This document shows, piece after piece, positions 42,404 to 49,545 of a stretch of 64,000 nucleotides of DNA (position 1 is the first letter of the stretch; each line of letters starts with the position of its first letter). The position numbers and the translations under genes are program-made. Origin of the DNA: Mesorhizobium loti R88b. GTDB taxonomy: Bacteria > Pseudomonadota > Alphaproteobacteria > Rhizobiales > Rhizobiaceae. The notes beneath the pieces are model-generated. The model saw only the letters and a program-made list of their open reading frames with translations. It had not been told where the DNA came from and searched no databases. The stretch is from contig NZ_CP033367.1 in assembly GCF_013170845.1 (NCBI RefSeq), positions 1,364,001 to 1,428,000 on the forward strand. Direction: 5' to 3'.

Positions 42404-43174
42404 TCACATCTGTATCGACATGCCGCCATCGACGGTCAGGACGTGCCCGTTGACGAAGGAGGCCGCGTCGCTGGCAAGAAAAAGCGCGGCGCCCGCGATC
42501 TCTTGCGGCCGCCCCCAACGCTGCAGCGGAACCCTCTGGCGGGCAAAGGCAACCAGATCGGGGTTCGCCGCCATAGCGGCATTGGTCTCGGTGGCGAACA
42601 TTCCCGGCGCGATGGCGTTGCTGGTCACGCCGTGGGCGCCATATTCGACGGCCATGCTGCGCATCAGCCCGGTCAGTCCCTGCTTGGCGGCGGGATAGAT
42701 GGCGTCGCCGGGGCGCGCCATCTCACCGACGATCGAGGTCACCGCGATCAGCCGGCCATGGCCCTGGGCCTTCATGACCTCCGCCGCATCACGTGACAGC
42801 GAGATCGCCGACAAGAGATCCGTCCGCATCAGATCGAGGATGTCTTCGTCGTTGAAGGCGGCGAGCGGCCGCCTGTCGCGGGCACCGACATTGTTGACAA
42901 GGATGTCGAGCCGGCCACGGGTCTTGCGGATGTCGGCGATCATCGCACGGCCCGCCCCGATGTCGGCGACGTCGAAGGCCGCAGCCTGCGCACTGCCGCC
43001 ATTTCCGGTGATGGCGGCGACGGCGGCATCGAGCGTTGCGGCGGTGCGTCCGGTCACCACGACATGGGCTCCGGCTTCGGCAAAGGCGCGCGCGATCTCG
43101 AAACCGAGGCCGCGTCCGCCGCCGGTGATCAAGGCCACTCGCCCCTCCAGGGAAAATTGGTCGAAAATGCTCAC
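42404..43174 (-). CDS. Short-chain dehydrogenase/reductase
   Basis: 256 residues from the GTG giving VSIFDQFSLEGRVALIT; a 14-codon longer version from ATG at 43216 is less family-like. NAD(P) motif TGGGRGLG, NNVG in the fourth strand, and catalytic Ser/Tyr/Lys in VTSIVGEMARPGDAIYPAAK are all present. The C-terminal DAASFVNGHVLTVDGGMSIQM is typical of the gluconate 5-dehydrogenase/3-ketoacyl reductase-like subgroup. Substrate unknown. Confidence 0.9.
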   Translation of the reverse strand: MSIFDQFSLEGRVALITGGGRGLGFEIARAFAEAGAHVVVTGRTAATLDAAVAAITGNGGSAQAAAFDVADIGAGRAMIADIRKTRGRLDILVNNVGARDRRPLAAFNDEDILDLMRTDLLSAISLSRDAAEVMKAQGHGRLIAVTSIVGEMARPGDAIYPAAKQGLTGLMRSMAVEYGAHGVTSNAIAPGMFATETNAAMAANPDLVAFARQRVPLQRWGRPQEIAGAALFLASDAASFVNGHVLTVDGGMSIQM

Positions 43175-43500
43175 AACAGGCGGCCTCTGCACGCATGGGA
43201 CGGGAACCGATCCCATGCGGCAATCGGCGGCTTGTTCTCAAGCCTATCGTTCAATCGAAGCCGGTCAACTGAACTTAATGCGCGCTGGCGAATGCAGCAT
43301 TGCTGCCCAGGCCGGCGTTGCGTCCCGTCTGCCGGCCTATGTGCGGTGTTCCTGCCGCATGCTGATCCGGCAAGGGCGGATGTTTAAAACGCACTCGACC
43401 TGAACTATAATTGAAGTTTTACGGCGTCAGCTTTCATCGGCAAGTGCTCGTACGCCTCGAAGCACCGGCAAAGTGAAGCTCGGTTGCCGAAATGGCGAGG
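43175..43500. other. Intergenic stretch upstream of the SDR gene
   Basis: No supported gene. It separates the end of the amino acid transporter operon from the start of the SDR gene, both on the minus strand, so it should contain the SDR promoter. A short AT-richer part (43394-43440) is the only place resembling a promoter; I could not define boxes. Confidence 0.4.
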
Positions 43501-44316
43501 TCACTTGTTGAAATTCGCGATAAACTGCCCGAATTGCTGGGTGGGGGCGCGCGCGAACATCTCCTTTGGTTCGCCCAGGCAATCCACCTCGCCTTTGTGA
43601 AGGAACATCACCTTGCTCGACACGTCACGGGCAAAACTCATTTCGTGCGTTACCACCAACATGGTGCGCCCTTCCTCCGCCAGCGAGCGCATGACCCGCA
43701 GCACCTCGCCGACCAGTTCCGGATCGAGCGCCGATGTCGGCTCGTCGAACAGCATCACCTTGGGGTTCATCGCCAAAGCGCGCGCTATGGCGGCGCGCTG
43801 TTGCTGGCCGCCCGACATATGCGGGGGATAGTAGTTGCGACGCTCCCATATCCCGACGCGCTTCAGCAATGCCTCGGCCTGCTCCAGGCATTCGGCGCGC
43901 GGCCGCTTGAGCACATGTGTCGGCGCGGCGACAAGGTTCTCGAGCACGGTCATGTGCGACCAGAGATTGAAGCTCTGGAAAACCATGGCGAGGTTGGCGC
44001 GGATACGCTCCACCTGACGGATATCGGCCGGCACCTGATTGCCGTCCCGCCCCGGCTTCATCTTGATGAGTTCACCATCCACACGCACTTCTCCGGAGTC
44101 CGGGGTCTCCAGAAGATTGATGCAACGCAGCAGCGTGCTTTTGCCTGAACCCGACGAGCCGAGGATGGAAATGACGTCGCCCTTGTGGGCCTCGAGCGAA
44201 ATGCCCTTGAGCACTTCGTGATTGCCAAAGCATTTGCGCATATCCTTGACGCTGATGGCCGGCGCCTCGTGGGGGGACGATGCCGCATTCGCGGCAGCGG
44301 CAAGACTTGCCGACAT
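43501..44316 (-). CDS. Polar amino acid ABC transporter, ATP-binding protein
   Basis: 271 residues from the ATG that shares one base with the stop of the preceding permease gene. Walker A is [14 protein letters not shown] (near residue 50), Q-loop [11 protein letters not shown], signature [15 protein letters not shown], Walker [15 protein letters not shown] and the switch VTHEMSF. The 20 extra residues at the N-terminus are Ala-rich. It belongs to the HisP/GlnQ/OccP group and powers the two permeases encoded just upstream. Confidence 0.93.
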   Translation of the reverse strand: MSASLAAAANAASSPHEAPAISVKDMRKCFGNHEVLKGISLEAHKGDVISILGSSGSGKSTLLRCINLLETPDSGEVRVDGELIKMKPGRDGNQVPADIRQVERIRANLAMVFQSFNLWSHMTVLENLVAAPTHVLKRPRAECLEQAEALLKRVGIWERRNYYPPHMSGGQQQRAAIARALAMNPKVMLFDEPTSALDPELVGEVLRVMRSLAEEGRTMLVVTHEMSFARDVSSKVMFLHKGEVDCLGEPKEMFARAPTQQFGQFIANFNK

Positions 44317-45053
44317 CACAACACCTCCGGGACGGGTTTGATTTGCTGGGACTGGTCAGGCGCAGGGCGCAGATGCGGCGAAAGCGAATACTCGACCCAG
44401 GCAAACAGCCGGGCAATCGACAGGTTGAGCAGCAGGTAGATCACGCCGGCGCAGGTCAGCACCTCGATCGGCCGAAACGTGTCGTGCTGGATCTTCTGCG
44501 CCGTTCCCATCATCTCCATGATCGTGACCACGGAAGCGAGCGCGGTCGCCTTCGTCATCAGGATGATCTCTGTCGAATAGGCCGGCAAGGCCAGCCGGAG
44601 CGCTATGGGCAATGTCACAATGCGGAACCGTGTGAATGGAGACATGCCGAAAGCCTTGGCGGCCTCGATCTGCCCGACCGGCACGGCGCGGAGTGCGCCG
44701 CGGAAAATCTCGCTCTCATAGGCGGCGGTGTTCAAAGCCATGGCGACGATCGTGCAATACATGGGATCCCGCAGGATCGGCCACAGGATCGGGCTGTGGC
44801 GCACAAAATCGAACTGGGAAAGTCCGAAATAGATCAGATAGAGCTGCACCAGCAGCGGCGACCCACGGAAGACGAAAACGTAGGCGCGGGTGAAATACTC
44901 GCCGGATCTGGAGCCCGAGGCCCGCAGCCAGGTCAGGCCGGTGGCGATGATCAGGCCGAAGGCTATGCCGAAGAACCAGATTTCAAGCGTCAGCGGCAGT
45001 GCCTTCAGCACGCTCCACATGGTCGAAAGGTAGAAGTTGTAATCCACCACCAC
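44316..45053 (-). CDS. Polar amino acid ABC transporter, permease (HisM-like)
   Basis: 245 residues starting at one of three consecutive GTG codons after AAGAG. Five or more hydrophobic segments; the EAA loop [28 protein letters not shown] and [14 protein letters not shown] are the HisMQ-type permease signature. It overlaps the ATPase gene by one base and follows the other permease after three bases, so the two permeases would form the heteromeric channel. Confidence 0.92.
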   Translation of the reverse strand: MVVDYNFYLSTMWSVLKALPLTLEIWFFGIAFGLIIATGLTWLRASGSRSGEYFTRAYVFVFRGSPLLVQLYLIYFGLSQFDFVRHSPILWPILRDPMYCTIVAMALNTAAYESEIFRGALRAVPVGQIEAAKAFGMSPFTRFRIVTLPIALRLALPAYSTEIILMTKATALASVVTIMEMMGTAQKIQHDTFRPIEVLTCAGVIYLLLNLSIARLFAWVEYSLSPHLRPAPDQSQQIKPVPEVL

Positions 45054-45056
45054 CTC

Positions 45057-45803
45057 TTATTTCGGACGCAGAAAGCTGCGTGAAGTGTAACGCTCGGCCT
45101 TGTCGAAGATCGGCGTCGAGATCGACGTCATCACGAGGTAGAGGATGCCGGCGACAGTGTAGAAAAGCAGCGAATGGTGTGTTGAACGCGCGGCCTTGTT
45201 GGCCGTCAGCATAAGCTCGGCGACGCCGGTGACCGAGATCAAAGCCGAATCCTTGATGGTCAGCTGCCACACATTGCCCAGCCCTGGCACCGCCAGGCGC
45301 AGGACCTGAGGCATGATCACGAGGCGAAAACGCAGCCAGGCCGACATGCCGTAGGCGCGCGCCGCCTCCAGCTCGCCGCGCTGGATCGCCAGAAACGACC
45401 CGCGGAAGACCTCGGCCTGATAGGCGCCCGAAATGATGCCGACCGCGAGCACGCCGCCGAGGAAGCTCGGCATGTTCAAAATGTCGGTCGAACCGATCGA
45501 TCCCGTGGACCGCGCCACCCCGGTCAGGATCTGCGTGCCGCCATAGTAGAAAAGGTAGATGATCAAAAGCTCCGGCTCACCGCGGAACACGGTCGTGTAG
45601 CTTTCGCCGATAAATCTCAGTCCGCCGCGATGCGATAGCTTGGCCGCCGCCACGAGCGATCCCAGCGCAGCGCCGATCAACATCGAAACCATGGTGACGG
45701 CGAGCGTCCAGCCAATGCCCCAGAGCAGCTGCAAACCCCAGCCGGCCGCCAACAGCTCATAGGCCGTCGACAGCTGATCCTTGAGACTGTTGAGAAAGTC
45801 CAC
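45057..45803 (-). CDS. Polar amino acid ABC transporter, permease (HisQ-like)
   Basis: 248 residues from GTG preceded by GGAGGCGTAG. Hydrophobic segments alternate with short loops; the EAA loop is AYQAEVFRGSFLAIQRGELEAARAYGM and is followed by RLAVPGLGNVWQLTIKDSALIS. The length and arrangement match HisQ/OccQ. It is separated from the binding-protein gene by the hairpin at 45860-45887. Confidence 0.92.
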   Translation of the reverse strand: MDFLNSLKDQLSTAYELLAAGWGLQLLWGIGWTLAVTMVSMLIGAALGSLVAAAKLSHRGGLRFIGESYTTVFRGEPELLIIYLFYYGGTQILTGVARSTGSIGSTDILNMPSFLGGVLAVGIISGAYQAEVFRGSFLAIQRGELEAARAYGMSAWLRFRLVIMPQVLRLAVPGLGNVWQLTIKDSALISVTGVAELMLTANKAARSTHHSLLFYTVAGILYLVMTSISTPIFDKAERYTSRSFLRPK

Positions 45804-45859
45804 CTACGCCTCCCCGGGCGTCGAGATACGCATCGACGGGCTGATCCCCCTCAATGCAA

Positions 45860-45887
45860 AACGGGAGCAGCCTTGGCTGCTCCCGTT
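45860..45887 (-). terminator. Perfect hairpin between binding-protein and permease genes
   Basis: Arms AACGGGAGCAGCC (45860-45872) and GGCTGCTCCCGTT (45875-45887) pair completely. On the minus strand it is followed by only a short T-run (GTTTTG). Such hairpins after periplasmic-binding-protein genes lower read-through and protect the upstream message, giving more binding protein than permease. Confidence 0.7.
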
Positions 45888-45893
45888 GCGACA

Positions 45894-46751
45894 TTACTTG
45901 GTAATGTCGATCTTGAACCACTGCATTGAGTATTTCGACACCGAGCCGTCATCGAGAGCGGCCTTGAGCGCCTTGTTGTAGATATCCTGCAGGTCCTTGT
46001 CGGTCTTGCGGAAGGCAGCACCGATGCCCGGTCCAAGGATAGGACCGCCCTTGAACTGCGGTCCGACAAACTCCAGGTCCTTGGCGTCGGGCTTGGCCAG
46101 CGTGCCGAGGAAGTAGGTGGTGTCGGCGAAGGCCACGTCGAGGCGCCCGGCCATCAGGTCGAGGTCATGCTCGTCGGTGGTCTTGTATTCATGGACGTTG
46201 GCGACATCCTTGAGATATTTGTCGGCAAACGTCGCCTCCGTGGTCGAAACCTGCAGGCCGACATTCTTGCCTGTCAGCTCCTTGCGCAGCGTATCGAGCG
46301 CTGCCTTGGACTCGGCGTCATCCTTGGAAAGATCGATCATCTTGCCGCTGTTGGACAGCTGCGCCAGCGGCCCACTCTTGTCGGCAAGGAAAGCCACCGG
46401 CGATGAGGCATAGGGGATCGAGAAGTCGATGGTCTTCAGGCGCTCATCGGTGATCGACATGCCGTCCATGACAACGTCGAACTTGCCCGCGGTGAGGCCG
46501 GGAATAACGCCGTCCCAGTCCTGCGCGACGATGTTGCATTCGAGCTTCGCGCGGGCGCAGACGTCGTTCAGTATGTCCACCTCGAAGCCGACGATCTTGC
46601 CGCTGGCGTCGGTCTGGTTCCACGGGGCGTAGGAGCCCTCCATGGCAACCGTCACGGTCTTCCAGTCCTTGGCCATTGCCGGGGTTGAACAAGTCAGCGC
46701 CAGCGCGGCAAGCGCAATCCAACGTGATGGTGTCACGATACTTTCTCCCAT
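45894..46751 (-). CDS. Polar amino acid ABC transporter, periplasmic substrate-binding protein
   Basis: 285 residues from the ATG giving MGESIVTPSRW; a longer frame upstream lacks a signal-like start. The signal peptide WIALAALALTCSTPAMA precedes KDWKTVTVAMEGSYAPWNQT, then GFEVDILNDVCARAKLEC, WDGVIPGLTAGKFDVVMDGM and SITDERLKTIDFSIPY. This is the family 3 binding-protein fold, closest in pattern to the HisJ/ArgT/octopine- and nopaline-binding group, which suggests a basic amino acid or opine-like ligand. First gene of the transporter operon. Confidence 0.92.
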   Translation of the reverse strand: MGESIVTPSRWIALAALALTCSTPAMAKDWKTVTVAMEGSYAPWNQTDASGKIVGFEVDILNDVCARAKLECNIVAQDWDGVIPGLTAGKFDVVMDGMSITDERLKTIDFSIPYASSPVAFLADKSGPLAQLSNSGKMIDLSKDDAESKAALDTLRKELTGKNVGLQVSTTEATFADKYLKDVANVHEYKTTDEHDLDLMAGRLDVAFADTTYFLGTLAKPDAKDLEFVGPQFKGGPILGPGIGAAFRKTDKDLQDIYNKALKAALDDGSVSKYSMQWFKIDITK

Positions 46752-47338
46752 TTTTGTTCTTAGAGCCCTCAGATACCAATTGCTTAGCCTAGCCCCTATT
46801 CTCCGACAAGGGCTGTTTTCCGCTCGGCATTGAGCGCAATCCTGACGCCGCATGGTGCAAGTTCTGCGGCGCGGGGAAAACACCGGCGCGATGGCGGGGT
46901 CACCTTGCTAAGCTACTGTCTTGCTGGAGTAAGCCATCGCGCGGCGCGGCCCGCCGGCTGTTTACAGCCTTCGTGTGAGCGCCATGGCCGGCGCGATCAG
47001 CGCCAGGCGTGTCATCAAGATATCGTGAACCGGCGAAGTCCGCGAAAGTCACTTTGAAAGCCTCGGGCCCGTTTCAAGGCGAATGGCCCGGCACAGGCTT
47101 CATCGGCGCCGGTCGAGGATCATGCCGGCATGATGCAGGACATCGTCGATGCAGTCGCCATCGGCGGTGAAACCGGTGTCGTCTCAATAGTCGATGTGGT
47201 TGCCCGTGACGCCTTGCGTCGCTCGCCAGCCCACCGATGCTTCGCTCTCCGGGGATCGTCACCTCGGGGTCGCGAACATCGAGCTGACGCGGCCACCGCG
47301 CCGATCGCGGACATCGGGATCTCGCGAAATTAGTAGCA
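46752..47338. other. Long non-coding stretch at the left edge of the accessory region
   Basis: About 590 bases without a supported gene. The first part should hold the promoter of the amino acid transporter. The part at 47100-47300 has open frames on both strands but no protein pattern I recognise and no ribosome binding site; it may be decayed coding DNA. I found no copy of the tRNA-Ser 3' end by eye, so it does not show a clear attachment site. Confidence 0.45.
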
Positions 47339-47356
47339 TTTCACGCTGGTTTCACG
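47339..47356 (+). promoter_or_regulatory. Direct heptamer repeats, candidate SARP operator upstream of heme peroxidase 1
   Basis: TTTCACG (47339-47345), spacer CTGG, TTTCACG (47350-47356): identical heptamers on an 11-bp pitch. SARP-type activators are known to bind such tandem heptamers with 4-base spacers, just upstream of the -10 box. TGGAAT (47364-47369) follows at 7 bases as a possible -10. The same element is present at 53048-53065, and a SARP gene lies between them. Confidence 0.6.
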
Positions 47357-47396
47357 ACACGTATGGAATAGGCGCCAAGGGACGGGGAGAACCGGA

Positions 47397-49142
47397 ATGA
47401 ACGCTCATCGCGGCACGACTACCGCCGGGCTGGCCGTGTCGGGCGATGTTCAAAGCATCGCCGGCACTGCCGATCCGCGCCAAGTGCAGTTTCGCAACTT
47501 CGGCTATGCTGCCGGCGCGGACGAAGCCAAGCTCTATCATGGACTGGAGACGCCCTGGGCCACTCAGTGCCTGTTTGCCAAGCTGCTGCGAAGGATGAGT
47601 GTCGCATCCGCCGGAGGTGACAATACAACCAACGAGCGGATCCCGGCGGGATACACCTATCTTGCTCAGTTCGCCGCACACGACATTATCCGAAATTCCT
47701 CGCTCAGTCCCTTGTTGGCGGCCCGCGAAGCAGAGCGCCGCAACGAACGCGAGGAGGCGCTCCTACTCGACGTGCTTTACGGCGGAGGACCGTTCTCGAA
47801 CCCTGGTTTATATGCTGTGGCCAAGCCTGGCGAAGTCGTCAGGTCGATAATGCGTACCGGGCCGATGGCACCGCCGTCACCGACCGCCGCCATGGCGATG
47901 CCCGCAGGCGCCTGCCCCTTTGCCATGCGCGACTTGCCACGCTTTCAACAGGGCGATCTGAGCGATGGATCCGAAAGTGGCCGGACGGATGTCTTGGTCG
48001 CAGACCAGCGTAGCGACGACAACGCCAACATTGCGCAAATGACGGCGCTTTTCCTGCACCTGCACAATGCCGTGGCCGGCACACTGAGCAGCAGCGGAAT
48101 ACCCAAAAACGACGTCGAACTGCCCGCGGGTGCGTATCTCTTCGACCGGGCACGCCGGGTTACGACGGCGATTTACCGGAATGTGCTGCAAAACGACTTG
48201 CTGCCGCGCCTCATCGCCAAGCCGATCTGGGACCTCTACCATGCGAACGGGTTCAGACCCCTTGTCGACATGCAGCCGCAAGGTGTCCCGATAGAGTTTT
48301 CCCACGCGGCATATCGCTTGGGTCATGCCATGGTCCGGCTTTCCTATGTGTTTAATGACCAGCATCCGGAAGGGGAGGGGCTAGAGAACGTCTTGCTCAA
48401 CCGCTCCTCGTCGCGCCCGCATAAATTCCCGGTCTCCGAACACTGGGTTGCCGATTGGTCGCACTTCTTCCAGATTGCCGGCTCGACGCCGCAGTTCAGT
48501 CGGCGTATCGGGCCGACGATCAACCAAGTGCTGCTTAGTGCCTACAGCATGCCGATCCTTTGCGTTGGCCCTGATTCCAAAGCACTCGACCCCGCTGCGG
48601 CGAGTCAGTTGAGCGAAGCAGACAAGGCTGCTCTGCCCGATCCGAATGCGTCCGGACTGTTGTTCAGCGATCTGGTCCGAGGAGCCATTGGCGGTCTGCT
48701 CAGGCTCGATGCCTTGATCCAACAGCTACCGCAGGCCGTTCTCGCGGTCTCGCCGCTGCTGGGCGATGCCGAGAAACGGCACCAGGCTATTCGGTCCTGG
48801 CTTCAAGGATCGACCGTTGCCTTCACCGCGGCTGAGTCAACTGAGCTGGCAGAAAATCCGCCGTTGTTGCTCTGGCTGTTGTTCGAGGCCGCGATCGAGC
48901 AGGGCGGGCTGTGTTTCGGTACCATCGGATCGGTGATTGTAGGGGATGTCTTCATGGCAAGATTCGCGGCCTCGCGTGCCATGATCGAAGACGATCCAAT
49001 TACGCAAGACCTCGCCGCCAGTTTGTTTCCCACCGGCATCCCGCGAACAATGGCCGACCTGATTCTTTTCGTCGCCAGCGCGCTCAATCTGAGCGACGCC
49101 TGGCCCCGGTTTATCACCCCGTCTACAACTCCTGGAGCGTAA
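47397..49142 (+). CDS. Animal-type heme peroxidase (peroxidase 1), divergent
   Basis: 581 residues, start behind GGGGAGAACCGG. It belongs to the animal heme peroxidase/peroxinectin superfamily: distal His95 in TYLAQFAAHDI, catalytic Arg205 in VADQRSDDNANI and proximal His310 in FSHAAYRLGHAMVRLSY. Two usual residues differ: the Asp before the distal His (heme ester in mammalian enzymes) is Ala94, and the Glu three after Arg is Asp208, so a covalent heme link is unlikely. No signal peptide. The next gene begins one base after its stop, with its ribosome binding site inside this gene. Probable target of the SARP regulator. Confidence 0.85.
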   Translation: MNAHRGTTTAGLAVSGDVQSIAGTADPRQVQFRNFGYAAGADEAKLYHGLETPWATQCLFAKLLRRMSVASAGGDNTTNERIPAGYTYLAQFAAHDIIRNSSLSPLLAAREAERRNEREEALLLDVLYGGGPFSNPGLYAVAKPGEVVRSIMRTGPMAPPSPTAAMAMPAGACPFAMRDLPRFQQGDLSDGSESGRTDVLVADQRSDDNANIAQMTALFLHLHNAVAGTLSSSGIPKNDVELPAGAYLFDRARRVTTAIYRNVLQNDLLPRLIAKPIWDLYHANGFRPLVDMQPQGVPIEFSHAAYRLGHAMVRLSYVFNDQHPEGEGLENVLLNRSSSRPHKFPVSEHWVADWSHFFQIAGSTPQFSRRIGPTINQVLLSAYSMPILCVGPDSKALDPAAASQLSEADKAALPDPNASGLLFSDLVRGAIGGLLRLDALIQQLPQAVLAVSPLLGDAEKRHQAIRSWLQGSTVAFTAAESTELAENPPLLLWLLFEAAIEQGGLCFGTIGSVIVGDVFMARFAASRAMIEDDPITQDLAASLFPTGIPRTMADLILFVASALNLSDAWPRFITPSTTPGA

Positions 49143-49143
49143 A

Positions 49144-49545
49144 ATGGCCGACCCCGTCGATAATTTGGACGTCTTTCCCGAACCGATACAAACCCTCAAC
49201 TTCGAGGCGGCCGGCCGCAAGGTGGTGCAATGGGCACAGGATCCCAGCACCCGTCCGCGTGACTTGGCCGAGTTCAAGGCACAGTTGGATGGACTCGTCG
49301 TCGTGCCCGACCGCTACAAGGAAATTCAGATTGTCCAAGGCTATGACCACGTCTTCTTTCTGCGGCTGCCGCCCAACAACCAGGTGACGCAATCGCAAAA
49401 GAAGCTTCAGACCGAACAGGGCGGCATGACAGATTACGGCATTCCGGATTTCTATTTCGATGCCATTCTCGAGAAGGTGCCGTTCAACCGCGATAGTTTC
49501 TTCTATTCACGCATCGCCGACTACACCATTCGGGGCTGCCGATAG
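49144..49545 (+). CDS. 133-residue protein, candidate RiPP precursor with nitrile-hydratase-like leader
   Basis: Translationally coupled to peroxidase 1 (stop and ATG one base apart; CTGGAG upstream). Residues 42-78 (AEFKAQL, then VVVPDRYKEIQIVQGYDHV and FFLRLPP) resemble the leader of NHLP-type precursors, whose usual form is an EFxxxL helix and a VP...V.V.....LPP strand, but the DPxxAL helix part is missing. A Gly-Gly at 93-94 could be a cleavage site, leaving a 39-residue aromatic-rich tail (MTDYGIPDFYFDAILEKVPF...) ending in Cys132. The nearby YcaO enzyme makes this plausible. It may equally be an unrelated partner of the peroxidase. The last 39 bases overlap the end of the SARP gene. Confidence 0.5.
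   Translation: MADPVDNLDVFPEPIQTLNFEAAGRKVVQWAQDPSTRPRDLAEFKAQLDGLVVVPDRYKEIQIVQGYDHVFFLRLPPNNQVTQSQKKLQTEQGGMTDYGIPDFYFDAILEKVPFNRDSFFYSRIADYTIRGCR

Noticed and set aside
47100..47333. Short frames on both strands considered as a gene
   Set aside because: No ribosome binding site, no domain pattern, and neither strand is clearly better; left as non-coding or decayed.
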